Shown here one piece after another: positions 17,484 through 26,257 of a DNA stretch of 32,969 nt. How positions within the stretch are numbered: position 1 is the first letter of the stretch; the number at the start of each line of letters is the position of its first letter. The stretch is taken from contig JASJCH010000013.1 in the NCBI GenBank assembly GCA_030066075.1, positions 1 to 32,969 on the forward strand, written 5' to 3'. Both the position numbers and the translations under genes were made by a program. Origin of the DNA: Woeseiaceae bacterium (GTDB lineage: Bacteria; Pseudomonadota; Gammaproteobacteria; Steroidobacterales; Woeseiaceae). The notes beneath the pieces were generated by a model that was not told the DNA's origin, ran no database searches, and worked only from the letters and a program-made list of their open reading frames with translations.

Positions 17484-18107
17484 TCAGCTCTTGGCTTCGT
17501 CGCTCATTTCCTTGCGCTCGACCAGTACGTGGTCGATGATGCCGTAATCCTGTGCGTCTCTTGCGCTCTTGAAGTTATCGCGCTCCAGGTCGCGTTCGAT
17601 CACATCTACGCTTTGACCCGTGTGCTTTGCCATAATTTCATTGAGCCGCGCCTTTAGCTCGAGCGTCTCTTTGGCGTGGATGCTGATGTCCGTGGCCTGG
17701 CCCTGGTAGCCGGCGCTCGGCTGGTGAACCATGATGCGCGAGTGCGGCAGCGCGAAGCGCTTGCCCTTGGTGCCGCCCGCGAGCAGCAGCGCGCCCATGC
17801 TGGCGGCCTGGCCGACGCAAATCGTGGAAACGTCACAGTTGATGAACTGCATCGTGTCGTAGATCGACAGGCCCGCGGTCACGATGCCGCCCGGCGAGTT
17901 GATGTACAGGTGGATGTCCTTGTCCGCGTTCTCCGACTCCAGGAACAGGAGCTGCGCGACGATCAAATTGGCCATGTGATCTTCGACCGGACCAACCACG
18001 AATATCAGGCGATCTTTCAGGAGCCTCGAGTAGATATCGTAGGCGCGTTCTCCCCGGGCCGTCTGCTCGACGACCATCGGGACCAGGTTCAGTGCTGTCT
18101 CGCTCAT
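17484..18107 (-). CDS. clpP: ATP-dependent Clp protease proteolytic subunit ClpP
   Basis: Barrel-forming serine peptidase that works with ClpX. The 207 residues carry the full triad: S103 in GQAASMGA, H128 in [10 protein letters not shown], and D177 in ERDLERDNF, with the same spacing as E. coli (25 and 49 residues). The N terminus [20 protein letters not shown] is typical and includes a short propeptide. Its start is 10 bp after the tig stop, so it is likely in the same operon. Confidence 0.98.
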   Translation of the reverse strand: MSETALNLVPMVVEQTARGERAYDIYSRLLKDRLIFVVGPVEDHMANLIVAQLLFLESENADKDIHLYINSPGGIVTAGLSIYDTMQFINCDVSTICVGQAASMGALLLAGGTKGKRFALPHSRIMVHQPSAGYQGQATDISIHAKETLELKARLNEIMAKHTGQSVDVIERDLERDNFKSARDAQDYGIIDHVLVERKEMSDEAKS

Positions 18108-18117
18108 CGGTGTTCCT

Positions 18118-19407
18118 TTACGGATTCATGTACTCGGTGAATCCTACCTTCTTTGTGCTGCTCTTGCCGTTTTCAAGCAACCAGTCGAACGCCTGCTGCT
18201 CGAGAACGACCGGCTGGATCTGCTGCACGATCTGGGGATTGCCCAGGTACAGGTTGACCATGTCCTCGGAGTTGTCGTAACTGGCGCACAACTTCTCGAC
18301 GTGCTCCCTGACCTTGGCGTCGTCCACGGTAATTTTCTCGTCCGAGATCAGCTGGCTCACGAGCAGGCTCAGGCGCACGCGCCGCTCGGCCATTTCCTCG
18401 AAGTTGGCAATCGGCGGCGCCTGGTCGTGGTCCTCGATGCCGAGGCGCTGCATGGCCTCGTGCTGCATCGAGTGCGCCTCCTGGTGCTTCAGCGTCTGCG
18501 GCACTTCGATCGGGTTCTTGTCGAGCAGGCCTTCCATGAGCTGCTCACGCACGTCGCCCTTCGCCTTTTCTTCGGCCTCGCGCTCCATGTTGTCGCGCAC
18601 GTCGTTCATGAACTGCTCGATGCCCCCCTCGGTAACCTCGAACATCGCTGCCAGCTCGTCATCGACCGGCGGCAGCGTCTCTTCTTCGACGCGGTGCACC
18701 TTGATCGCGAACTCGGTCTTCTGCCCGGCCAGGTCCTCGGCGTGGTAGTTCTTGGGGAACTTGACCTTGATCGACTTCTCGTCGCCGGCCGCAACTCCGG
18801 TCAGGCCCTTCTCGAAGTCGGGCAGCATTTGGCCCAGGCCCAGGGTGACCGGCACGTCGGTGCCCTTGCCGCCCTCGAACTCCTCGCCCTTGAGCGTGCC
18901 CGTGAAGTCGCAGATTACCCTGTCGCCCTCGGCGCTCTTGCGGTCCACCTCATTCCAGGTGGCCTTTTGCCGGCGCAGGCGCAGGATCATTTCATCCATG
19001 TCTTTGTCGCCGATCTCGACCTCGGGCACCTCTACCTCGATCTTGTCGAGGTCCTTGAGCTCGACCTGGGGCATGATCTCGAACGTGGCCACATAGGCGA
19101 AGTTCTTGTCGTCCTTGCTGTCCTCGGTCTCGATGCGCGGGCCGCCGGCCGGGTTCAGGTTTTCCTGCATGACCGCGTCCGTGTAGCTCTTCTGCATCAG
19201 CTCCGAGAGCACTTCCTGGCGGATCTGCTTGCCGTAGCGTTGCTTGACGACCTTGGGCGGCACCTTGCCCGGCCGGAAACCCTTGAGCTTGGCCGTGCGG
19301 CCCACGGACTTGAGCCGGGATGCGACCTCCTGCTCTATGCGTTCGGCCGGCAGCTCGACGCGCATGCGTCGTTCCAGCGTCCCGGTCGACTCGACAGTCA
19401 CCTGCAT
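18118..19407 (-). CDS. tig: Trigger factor, ribosome-associated chaperone and prolyl isomerase
   Basis: Binds nascent chains at the ribosome exit tunnel. The 429-residue protein has the ribosome-docking signature GFRPGKVP at residues 43-50, an FKBP-type isomerase domain at about 160-245 ([19 protein letters not shown] and [15 protein letters not shown]), and the helical C-terminal chaperone arms. ATG 19407 has an AGAGGGAAG ribosome binding site. A strong hairpin (19424-19457) ends only a few bases before that site and could influence translation or transcription. It is the first protein gene of the tig-clpP-clpX block and lies 93 bp downstream of tRNA-Leu. Confidence 0.97.
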   Translation of the reverse strand: MQVTVESTGTLERRMRVELPAERIEQEVASRLKSVGRTAKLKGFRPGKVPPKVVKQRYGKQIRQEVLSELMQKSYTDAVMQENLNPAGGPRIETEDSKDDKNFAYVATFEIMPQVELKDLDKIEVEVPEVEIGDKDMDEMILRLRRQKATWNEVDRKSAEGDRVICDFTGTLKGEEFEGGKGTDVPVTLGLGQMLPDFEKGLTGVAAGDEKSIKVKFPKNYHAEDLAGQKTEFAIKVHRVEEETLPPVDDELAAMFEVTEGGIEQFMNDVRDNMEREAEEKAKGDVREQLMEGLLDKNPIEVPQTLKHQEAHSMQHEAMQRLGIEDHDQAPPIANFEEMAERRVRLSLLVSQLISDEKITVDDAKVREHVEKLCASYDNSEDMVNLYLGNPQIVQQIQPVVLEQQAFDWLLENGKSSTKKVGFTEYMNP

Positions 19408-19423
19408 GTTACTTCCCTCTAAC

Positions 19424-19457
19424 GATCATCGGGCGACCAGGATAGTCGCCCGTGATC
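19424..19457 (-). promoter_or_regulatory. Strong hairpin in the tig leader
   Basis: Arms CGGGCGAC/GTCGCCCG with a 7-base loop, extended by GATCA/TGATC with a single bulged base: 13 pairs. It ends 7 bp before the tig ribosome binding site and lies 43 bp after tRNA-Leu. No T-run follows on the minus strand. Confidence 0.65.
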
Positions 19458-19500
19458 AATAATCTTTATTAAAAACAATATTTTGTTTAGCAAACGGGCT

Positions 19501-19585
<85 letters not shown>

Positions 19586-19598
19586 TTGCCAGCCGGCA

Positions 19599-19604
19599 AT
19601 TATA
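19599..19604 (-). promoter_or_regulatory. -10 box of tRNA-Leu promoter
   Basis: Perfect TATAAT on the minus strand 13 bp before the tRNA 5' end, followed by GC-rich TGCCGGC, as in stringently controlled tRNA promoters. The -35 is poor. Confidence 0.55.
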
Positions 19605-19671
19605 GCGGTTGTTTCGGGCAACGGCATCTACCTATTGCCGGCTGCCCCCGGCGTTTCGCATGGTTACCGCC

Positions 19672-21069
19672 ATGTCCCTGTTTGACGCTGCGTTTCCCGC
19701 CACTGCCGACGCCCACCGCGAGGCGCTGCGGAACCTGCGGACAGTCGCCGAGGAACCGGTCTATTACAGCTTTTCGTTCCCGGTCGCCCGCTGGCTGGCG
19801 CGCCGCTGCCCGGGGGAACTGGCAATCGACTGGGACGACTTCGACGACACGACGCGCCTCGACGAGTTGCTGGCCAGGGTCATGCACCCGGCGGAGGACG
19901 ACTACTTCGACAGCGGCTGGGCGAGCACGCGCGACTGGCTGGACGAGGCGCGCGGCGCTACCCCCGATTTCGACTGGCTCATGGACCAGCTCGGCGACCG
20001 CAAACTGCAACCATTCTGGTCGCAGCTCTACGATGCCGCGGAAATCCCGCTGGCATGGGACCTGGCGGGCAGCCGCTATTCAAAGGCCCGAAATCGGCTG
20101 CGGCCATCGAGCACCGCGATTCGGGACGATGGCATGCGCCCGCGACCCCGCTCGCCAAAGCAGGCAATCATGGAGCCGCTCGAGGGCATCCGCCTGCTGC
20201 CGCGGCGCCAGGGCCGGCGTATGATCGACGTTGCAATGGCCTCGCTGGCCGTACGCTACCGCGAGACCTACCACTTCAATTACGCCAACCCGGACGAGGT
20301 TTACCTCGCCGACGTGGGCTGCGGCATCTCGGTGGCTGTCTTCGGGCTGCTGCCCGGGCATCGTTTCCCGCTCGAGTGCACGATGGGCTACCTGCTGCTG
20401 GCCAACGGCGTACCGATCGGCTACGGCGGCGCCAGCGCGCTGTTTCGGCAGGTCAACACCGGCATTAACATTTTCGACGAGTTCCGCCGCAGCGAGGCAG
20501 CGTATCTCTGGACACAGGTCATGCGCGTCTACCACGCACTCACGGGCTGCACGCGGTTCATTGCCAACGCCTACCAGTTCGGCGGCGACAATGCCGAGGC
20601 GCTGAAGAGCGGCGCATTCTGGTTCTACTACCGGCTTGGTTACCGGCCCGTCGCAGCCGACGTGCGCGAACTGGCGCGATCCGAGTCGGCTCACATTCGT
20701 CGCGACCGGACTTACCGCAGCAGCGTGCAGGTATTGCGCAGACTGGCGAGCTGCGACATGCACCTGGCCCTGCCCGGCGCCCGGGCCGGCGAGTTCTTCG
20801 ACGAGCGCTGGTTCGACATGGTGTCGTTGCTGGCGACGCGGTCGCTGGCGGCTGCCGGACCGGCTTCGCGCCGCGAATCGAGCGGGCTGGCGCCGATCAT
20901 CGCCGCCGTAGCCGCCGACAACTGGAGCCCGGCCGAGAAGCGGCTGACGCGGCAGCTGCTGCGCGCCAAGGCCGGCCGGCACGAGTTGCCTTATGCGAAG
21001 CTGCTCGCCAGGCACCATAAGCTGTTGATATCGCTGAAAAACGCCTGCCGACGCGCTGAGAAGGAATAA
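19672..21069 (+). CDS. Uncharacterised protein with a GNAT-like C-terminal region
   Basis: I do not recognise a named family. From ATG 19672 the protein has 465 residues; ATG 19660 is an alternative, and the longer reading from 19609 adds sequence antisense to the tRNA-Leu promoter. No signal peptide or membrane segment is evident. The N-terminal half is acidic and helical (DWDDFDDTTRLDELLARV). The second half has a pattern like an N-acetyltransferase fold: a strand-turn with MGYLLLANGVPIGYGGASAL, a conserved-looking segment GINIFDEFRRSEAAYLW, then FIANAYQFGGDNAEALKSG and FWFYYRLGYRPV, where the FYxxLGYRP ending is common in GNAT enzymes. Function and substrate are unknown. It lies 47 bp upstream of a DUF3592 protein on the same strand, so they may be co-transcribed. 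Confidence 0.75.
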   Translation: MSLFDAAFPATADAHREALRNLRTVAEEPVYYSFSFPVARWLARRCPGELAIDWDDFDDTTRLDELLARVMHPAEDDYFDSGWASTRDWLDEARGATPDFDWLMDQLGDRKLQPFWSQLYDAAEIPLAWDLAGSRYSKARNRLRPSSTAIRDDGMRPRPRSPKQAIMEPLEGIRLLPRRQGRRMIDVAMASLAVRYRETYHFNYANPDEVYLADVGCGISVAVFGLLPGHRFPLECTMGYLLLANGVPIGYGGASALFRQVNTGINIFDEFRRSEAAYLWTQVMRVYHALTGCTRFIANAYQFGGDNAEALKSGAFWFYYRLGYRPVAADVRELARSESAHIRRDRTYRSSVQVLRRLASCDMHLALPGARAGEFFDERWFDMVSLLATRSLAAAGPASRRESSGLAPIIAAVAADNWSPAEKRLTRQLLRAKAGRHELPYAKLLARHHKLLISLKNACRRAEKE

Positions 21070-21116
21070 GACGGCCGTCACGGCGCGACTTGCCTCACGT
21101 TGCTACCGTGGGTGGC

Positions 21117-22898
21117 ATGAAAGGCAAGATCTTCATGACCCTGTTCGCGCTGCCGTTTTTCGGCGTTGGCGTCTGGATGATGTGGTCGATCAGCACCGCA
21201 GTCTATGACGTCTACCGGATGGGCGACTGGGTGCAGGTCGAGGCGCGGCTGCTGGAGGGCGGTTACACGCGGCACAGCGGCGACGACGCGGATACCTACG
21301 AGGCCTATGCCCGTTACACCTATTTGATCGGCGGGATCTCGTATACCGCCGACCGCGTCAGCGTCAGCGGCGGCGCCGACAACATCGGTGACTACCAGCG
21401 AGAGATCGGCTCCGAGCTGAGCCGCGCCCTTTCAAACGGCAACGACATTCTCGTTTGGGTTAATCCGGACAACCCCGCTGAAGCCGTCATCGATCGCGGC
21501 ATTCGTTGGGGCCTGGTGGGCTTCAAGTCGATCTTCCTGCTCGTCTTTGGCGGTTTCGGCGGCGGCATGCTGGTTTTTGCATGGCGAGTTCCTCCGGAAA
21601 AGGACCAGACCGACCCACGCTACACCGACAGCCCGTGGTTGCTCGACGATGCCTGGCAAACAGCGACGATTGGCTCGAGTTCGAAGGCCTCGATGGTAGG
21701 CATCTGGCTGTTTGCGGCGGTCTGGAACCTGGTCTCGGCGCCCCTGCCCTTCGCGCTCTATGGGGAAGTCGTCGAGAAGCAGAACACCATCGCGCTCGTG
21801 GGCCTGTTGTTCCCGCTGGTCGGCATCGGGCTGCTCGCCTGGGCGATCCGGCGCACGCTCGAGTGGCGGCGATTCGGGCCTACGCCCGTCACGCTCGATC
21901 CGTACCCTGGCTCGATCGGCGGCCATGTCGGCGGCACCGTGGAGCTCAATGTCCCTTACGATGCCGCCAACGAGTTCCAGCTGACGCTGACGAACCTCCG
22001 CAGCTACGTCTCCGGCAGCGGCAGGAATCGCAGCCGCAAGGAGCGCGCGATGTGGCAGGACATGATCGTTGCCCATTCCGAGTCGACGGGGTCCGGCACG
22101 CGACTGACTTTTCGCTTCGATGTACCCGAAGGTCTCGATGAGTCCGACGCCCTGCGCGAGGAGGAGAACTACTTTCTCTGGAGACTCGACCTGGCCGGTG
22201 AGCTCGAAGGCACGGACCTCGACCGTAGTTTCGAGATACCGGTGTACGCCACGGGAGTCGAGTCACGCCAGCTGTCGCAGCTTGCCGTGGACCGGGGTCG
22301 CGAGAAACAGACGATCAGGGCCGAGAGAGCCGTCAGACGGCACATTCGCTTCGTCACAGGTATGGGCGGCCGCAGTATGCTCTACCCGATGCTGCGCAAC
22401 GTCTGGTCGCACCTCGTCGGGTTCATCGTCGGCGGGACATTCGCCACGATCGGGACCTACATCGTTATCGAGGAGGGCCAGCGCTTTTTCGGCACGGTGT
22501 TCGGCGGCCTCGGCGCGCTGGTTGCGCTGCTGGCCCTTTACGGCATGTTCAACTCGCTCGAAGTCACGCGCGACGCCAGCGGCTTCAGGACGGTGCGGCG
22601 CTGGCTGGGATTTCCGTTAGTCCGCCGGCAGATGGGTAAACACGAGTTCCGCCATTTCGAAACGGGCAGCCACTTCCAGCAGCAGGGCGGCGGCAAGCAC
22701 GTGATGCACTACAACGTTTACGCAGTAGACCAGTCCGGCCGCAAGATCATAGTCGGCACAGGCTTCAGAGGTCAGAGCCAGGCCGATGCGGCCATCCGTC
22801 TCATCGGCCGGGAACTCGGCCTCGCGGGTCGTGAAGAGCGCGTCGCCAGCCATGTCCTCGCTGACGATTGGGACCCGGCACGTTCGATGCCCGGGTAG
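21117..22898 (+). CDS. DUF3592-type membrane protein
   Basis: Uncharacterised membrane protein. From ATG 21117 it has 593 residues; an upstream start at 21090 adds nine residues with no support. The N terminus has a membrane segment (IFMTLFALPFFGVGVWMMW). A soluble beta-rich DUF3592-like region follows (DWVQVEARLLEGGYTRHSG, GISYTADRVSVSGG, VWVNPDNPAEAVIDRG), then membrane pairs near residues 145-165 and 190-240, a second extracytoplasmic or cytoplasmic beta-rich region, another pair near 430-480, and a C-terminal soluble domain. DUF3592 proteins have no firm assigned role. The stop is 8 bp from the end of the convergent YajG-like gene. Confidence 0.75.
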   Translation: MKGKIFMTLFALPFFGVGVWMMWSISTAVYDVYRMGDWVQVEARLLEGGYTRHSGDDADTYEAYARYTYLIGGISYTADRVSVSGGADNIGDYQREIGSELSRALSNGNDILVWVNPDNPAEAVIDRGIRWGLVGFKSIFLLVFGGFGGGMLVFAWRVPPEKDQTDPRYTDSPWLLDDAWQTATIGSSSKASMVGIWLFAAVWNLVSAPLPFALYGEVVEKQNTIALVGLLFPLVGIGLLAWAIRRTLEWRRFGPTPVTLDPYPGSIGGHVGGTVELNVPYDAANEFQLTLTNLRSYVSGSGRNRSRKERAMWQDMIVAHSESTGSGTRLTFRFDVPEGLDESDALREEENYFLWRLDLAGELEGTDLDRSFEIPVYATGVESRQLSQLAVDRGREKQTIRAERAVRRHIRFVTGMGGRSMLYPMLRNVWSHLVGFIVGGTFATIGTYIVIEEGQRFFGTVFGGLGALVALLALYGMFNSLEVTRDASGFRTVRRWLGFPLVRRQMGKHEFRHFETGSHFQQQGGGKHVMHYNVYAVDQSGRKIIVGTGFRGQSQADAAIRLIGRELGLAGREERVASHVLADDWDPARSMPG

Positions 22899-22906
22899 TC
22901 GCGCGA

Positions 22907-23497
22907 TCAGCTCTTGAGCGCAGCCATCAGGGCATCGTTGTCGCGAACCATGCGCAGGATCACTGCGCTATAGATCTGCGGCATATCACGTTCCATGCCA
23001 CCTTTAATGCCGGACAACGTGCCCGTGACGCCGACATCGTCCTCGATGGAACCGGAATACAGTTCCGTGCCGTCCGCTTCGGTCAGCACGATGGCAATGT
23101 CATACCAGACATGGCCGTTCTGGTAGCCGTCAAAATTCCAGTCGTTGATCGTGACCGCCATTCGGCGACCCTCGCCCTCAGTCATAAAACCGAGCGCCTC
23201 GAGTTCTTCGACGAGATCCGCCGCAATGATGTCGGCGAGCGGTTCGCGGCCCTCGGTCGTAACGTCCCACGGGTTACCGAAACCGGCGCGATAATGGCCG
23301 ACGTAGTATGGCCCTTTGTCACCGGACACGACGAACGGTCGCTTATCTTCGACCGTAACCCGCACGGCGGTCGACCCGTCGGGTGCGACGAGTTCGGTCG
23401 TCGGCTGGTAGTCGATGTCCAGCGTCTGGCCGGCGACGCAGCCGACCATGGGAACCGCGAACGCTGCCGTCAACAGCAGCCTGGCAAATGTCTTCAT
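22907..23497 (-). CDS. YajG-like outer-membrane lipoprotein
   Basis: Predicted lipoprotein of 196 residues. The signal peptide ends with lipobox MVGC at about residue 20. The mature part begins with the short strand LDIDYQPTT, then VRVTVEDKRPFVV and a region ADIIAADLVEELEALGF, which resembles the YajG family (function unknown; several members lie in the outer membrane). ATG 23497 has a strong GGAGGA ribosome binding site. It is followed on the same strand by nothing and preceded by a 30-residue ORF. It converges on the DUF3592 gene. Confidence 0.8.
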   Translation of the reverse strand: MKTFARLLLTAAFAVPMVGCVAGQTLDIDYQPTTELVAPDGSTAVRVTVEDKRPFVVSGDKGPYYVGHYRAGFGNPWDVTTEGREPLADIIAADLVEELEALGFMTEGEGRRMAVTINDWNFDGYQNGHVWYDIAIVLTEADGTELYSGSIEDDVGVTGTLSGIKGGMERDMPQIYSAVILRMVRDNDALMAALKS

Positions 23498-23595
23498 GCT
23501 CTGTCCTCCATTCCAGCACCACCTGGAACTTCATTCTCTGCTTCGTCACGCAAAAGCTGACGAGTCAATGCCGGATAGTATTGTCGCTCGACGCA

Positions 23596-23688
23596 TCAGC
23601 CAAACGCTGGCGCGGCGACTAACGCAAATATTACAAGAATCAGCAGGTACCCGACCGTGCCCTGATTGGCCTTTCCGCAGCGTGTCAT
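23596..23688 (-). CDS. Probable 30-residue membrane peptide
   Basis: A short ORF with start ATG 23688 and stop TGA 23596. Upstream is a strong GAGGAG ribosome binding site with normal spacing. The product begins MTRCGKANQG, with three basic residues, followed by one hydrophobic span, TVGYLLILVIFALVAAPAFG. That is the architecture of a small single-pass membrane protein or of a bare signal peptide. No family is recognised. It lies about 100 bp upstream of the YajG-like gene on the same strand. Support is the ribosome binding site plus the charged-then-hydrophobic pattern; conservation is untested. Confidence 0.5.
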   Translation of the reverse strand: MTRCGKANQGTVGYLLILVIFALVAAPAFG

Positions 23689-23862
23689 GGCTTGTCTCCT
23701 CGCAGCTCAATGGGTGAGCCTTGAGGATCGCGATATCGTTGTGCATTCGCCTGACTGCGATGTGATTTCTCGCTGACAGATTGCTGATGGGCTTTGAGAA
23801 GGGGCTGGTGCCTCATTAGAACTATCGTAAAAAAGTGTAACAAGTTTCCGATTTATTTAACA

Positions 23863-23881
23863 AAATCATTTTTCGTGATTT
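23863..23881 (+). promoter_or_regulatory. Inverted repeat upstream of the TonB-dependent receptor
   Basis: AAATCA/TGATTT with a 7-base spacer in an AT-rich stretch 69 bp before the start codon. A possible regulator site; it is not a recognisable Fur or Zur box. Confidence 0.35.
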
Positions 23882-23949
23882 CGCCCTCCGGAGTTTTCGC
23901 GTAGGCTTTTCTGAAAAGACCAACTGCCCAACAAGAGGCGGCAATAACA

Positions 23950-25974
23950 ATGCGCACTATTTCCGTAACCCTTATCGTCTGCGCTGTCGCGTGGTCGGAC
24001 ATCGCACTTTCCCACGAGGGCAGCACCGAGCTCGTGGAGGAACTCATCGTCTACGGCCGAGCCCAGGAGATGATTGGCACAGCCAACTCCGCCTCCGAGG
24101 GCATCGTTGCTTACGACGACATCCGGCTGCCGCCGATGCTGCGCGTCGGCGAGCTGGCAGAGGCGGTGCCCGGCATGGTGGCCACGCAGCACTCCGGCAC
24201 CGGTAAGGCCAACCAGTACTTTCTGCGCGGCTTCAACCTCGACCATGGCACCGACTTCTCGGCGTTCGTCGACGGCGTGCCTGTCAACATGCGTACGCAC
24301 GGGCACGGCCAGGGTTACCTCGACCTGAACTTCATCATTCCGGAGCTCGTCGAGCGAACAACGTACAAGAAGGGTCCCTACTCCGCCGCCATCGGCGACT
24401 TCTCCTCGGCCGGCAGCGTCCAGTTCGATATGTACGAAAGCCTCGACGAGTCGTTCTTCAACATGACCGCAGGCCTGGACGACTACTACCGGGCGGTCGC
24501 GGGCGCGACCGGTGAATTCGCCGGCGGCACGATCACGGGCGCCTATGATTACACGACCTACAGCGGCCCCTGGGAACTCGATGAGGACCTGTCCCAGACG
24601 CGCTTTTACGCAAGTTACGCCGGCTCGGCAGGGGACCTCGAAACCCATTTCGCACTGCACGGCTATTCCGGGACCTGGAACTCGACCGACCAGATACCCC
24701 GTCGTGCCGTTCAATCCGGGCTCATTGACGAACTCGGGTTCATTGATCCGGATCTCGGCGGCCGCACCGACCGCTACAGCCTGACCGGCGATATCGGCAA
24801 CGATCAGTGGCGCGCGACGGCCTACGCCGTGGATTACGACTTTGGCCTTTACTCCAATTTCACCTACCTGCTGGACGATCCGGTCAACGGTGACCAGTTC
24901 GAACAGATCGACGACCGACGCATCTATGGCCTGCGGCTCGATGGCTCGACCGACACAAAGATAGGCATTAACTGGGGCGGCGACATTCGGTATGACGACA
25001 TTCGCAAGGTGGGCCTCTTCAAGACCACCGAGCGACAGCGGCGTGAAGCGGTGCGCACCGACTCGGTCGACCAGCTATCCGCCAGCGCCTATGCGGAGCT
25101 GGAATTCAATCCACGGAGCGACCTGCGTACGTCTGTCGGGGTGCGCGCCGACTACTACGACTGGGATGTCAGCGCGCTGCGCGCCGAGAACAGCGGCGAT
25201 GGGGATGATTTCCTCGTCAGCCCGACGCTGAACATTGCTTACAAGGTCAGCGATTCCGCCGAGCTCTATGCCAACTGGGGGCGCGGCTTTCATTCGAATG
25301 ACGTGCGCGGCAACACCATCACCGTGGACCCGGTGAGCGGCGACCCGGTTGATCCGGTCGATGCCCTGGTGCAGTCGAACGGCGCGGAACTGGGATTGCG
25401 CTTCGAGCGCGAGGATCGCTTCAACGCCACGGCGACGGCCTTCTGGCTGAACCTTGACTCGGAGCTGCTGTTCGTCGGTGACGCAGGCACCACCGAAGCG
25501 CTCGGCGCCACGACGCGCGTCGGCGTCGAACTGTCGACGTTCTACCAGGCCACGGACTGGCTGGCTATCAACTTTGCTTACACTTACACCGATTCCGAGT
25601 TCGACAAGGACACCGGCGACGGGCGCGAGATACCCGGCGCCATCGAGTCGAGCGCGACGCTGGGTCTGAACGCCGCCTGGGATAACGGGCTGTTTATCTC
25701 GGCGCGGGCACGGTACCTCGGCGAGGCGCCGCTGATCGAAGATGATTCAGTGCGCGCGCCGTCGTCAATGCTCGTCAATATCGGCGGTGGCTACCGCATG
25801 GGCGACTTCAGCTTCAGGCTGGACGTGTTCAACCTGTTCGACTCGAACGACTACGACATCGCGTATTACTACGCGTCGCGGTTGCCCGGTGAGCCTGTGG
25901 ACGGTGTCGAGGACATACACTACCGCCCGCTCGAGCCGCTCTCGGTACGGACGTCAGTCACCTATCACTGGTAA
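23950..25974 (+). CDS. TonB-dependent outer-membrane receptor
   Basis: Outer-membrane active transporter driven by TonB-ExbBD. The 674-residue protein has a signal peptide (residues 1-21, ending DIALS) and a TonB-box-like segment EELIVYG at about 30-36. A plug domain follows (LRVGELAEAVPGMVATQHSG, QYFLRGFNLDHGTDF, FVDGVPVNMRTHGHGQGYLD, TTYKKGPYSAAIGDFSSAGS), then a beta-barrel that ends in the canonical aromatic residue (SVTYHW). ATG 23950 has an AAGAGGCGG ribosome binding site. The ligand is unknown. It is convergent with, and 43 bp from, the peptide biosynthesis operon, so import of the product or a related compound is possible, but only position suggests this. No clear iron-response box was found upstream. 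Confidence 0.92.
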   Translation: MRTISVTLIVCAVAWSDIALSHEGSTELVEELIVYGRAQEMIGTANSASEGIVAYDDIRLPPMLRVGELAEAVPGMVATQHSGTGKANQYFLRGFNLDHGTDFSAFVDGVPVNMRTHGHGQGYLDLNFIIPELVERTTYKKGPYSAAIGDFSSAGSVQFDMYESLDESFFNMTAGLDDYYRAVAGATGEFAGGTITGAYDYTTYSGPWELDEDLSQTRFYASYAGSAGDLETHFALHGYSGTWNSTDQIPRRAVQSGLIDELGFIDPDLGGRTDRYSLTGDIGNDQWRATAYAVDYDFGLYSNFTYLLDDPVNGDQFEQIDDRRIYGLRLDGSTDTKIGINWGGDIRYDDIRKVGLFKTTERQRREAVRTDSVDQLSASAYAELEFNPRSDLRTSVGVRADYYDWDVSALRAENSGDGDDFLVSPTLNIAYKVSDSAELYANWGRGFHSNDVRGNTITVDPVSGDPVDPVDALVQSNGAELGLRFEREDRFNATATAFWLNLDSELLFVGDAGTTEALGATTRVGVELSTFYQATDWLAINFAYTYTDSEFDKDTGDGREIPGAIESSATLGLNAAWDNGLFISARARYLGEAPLIEDDSVRAPSSMLVNIGGGYRMGDFSFRLDVFNLFDSNDYDIAYYYASRLPGEPVDGVEDIHYRPLEPLSVRTSVTYHW

Positions 25975-25986
25975 TCGCAGACATCG

Positions 25987-26017
25987 CCAGCTCGCCGCCA
26001 GTCAGGCGGGCTGCTGG
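25987..26017. terminator. Hairpin between convergent receptor and carrier-protein genes
   Basis: CCAG-CTCGCC with GGCGGG-(CTG)-CTGG, one G.T pair and a 3-base bulge, fills the 43-bp gap. No T-run on either side, so only a possible bidirectional terminator. Confidence 0.35.
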
Positions 26018-26257
26018 CTAATTGGCAATACTGCCGATGTAGGTCTCAATACTCCGCAACGTACTGAAATTCTCGAGCGTCACGTCTTCCGGCGGAATGT
26101 GCACGTCACAGGTCGTTTCGATGTGCGCGATGAGCAGCGTCACACTGAGTGAATTGAGCGTCTCGGACAGCAGCAGGTCCTGGTCCGCGTCGATGACGAA
26201 CTTCGGATCGTTGAGGATCTCGGTCTGGATGTATTCACGAAGCGCGTCGATATTCAT
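26018..26257 (-). CDS. Stand-alone acyl/peptidyl carrier protein
   Basis: A 79-residue carrier protein expected to carry a phosphopantetheine arm on S36. The attachment motif is ETLNSLSV: the usual DSL is NSL here, an Asp-to-Asn change directly before the serine. The four-helix pattern is otherwise complete (DALREYIQTEIL, LLIAHIETTCDVHIP, DVTLENFSTLRSIETYI). The start overlaps the stop of the adenylation gene by 4 bp, so the two are translationally coupled and it is probably the partner of that enzyme. Together with the flavoenzyme gene upstream this matches the PltL-PltF-PltE arrangement. Confidence 0.88.
   Translation of the reverse strand: MNIDALREYIQTEILNDPKFVIDADQDLLLSETLNSLSVTLLIAHIETTCDVHIPPEDVTLENFSTLRSIETYIGSIAN

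Larger units (their letters stand above)
23498..23949. other. 452-bp intergenic region between the YajG-like gene and the TonB receptor
   Basis: Apart from the 30-residue ORF (23596-23688), I see a GGGGCTGGTGC segment at 23800-23810 that also occurs upstream of clpX (17451-17461). There is also an AT-rich stretch with an inverted repeat before the receptor gene, and a small CTTTT/AAAAG hairpin at 23907-23919. No tRNA, riboswitch core or mobile element is visible. Confidence 0.5.

Noticed and set aside
23820-23949. Cobalamin or other riboswitch, or Fur box, before the TonB-dependent receptor
   Set aside because: No riboswitch core motif and no good Fur palindrome; only a 6-bp inverted repeat is visible.
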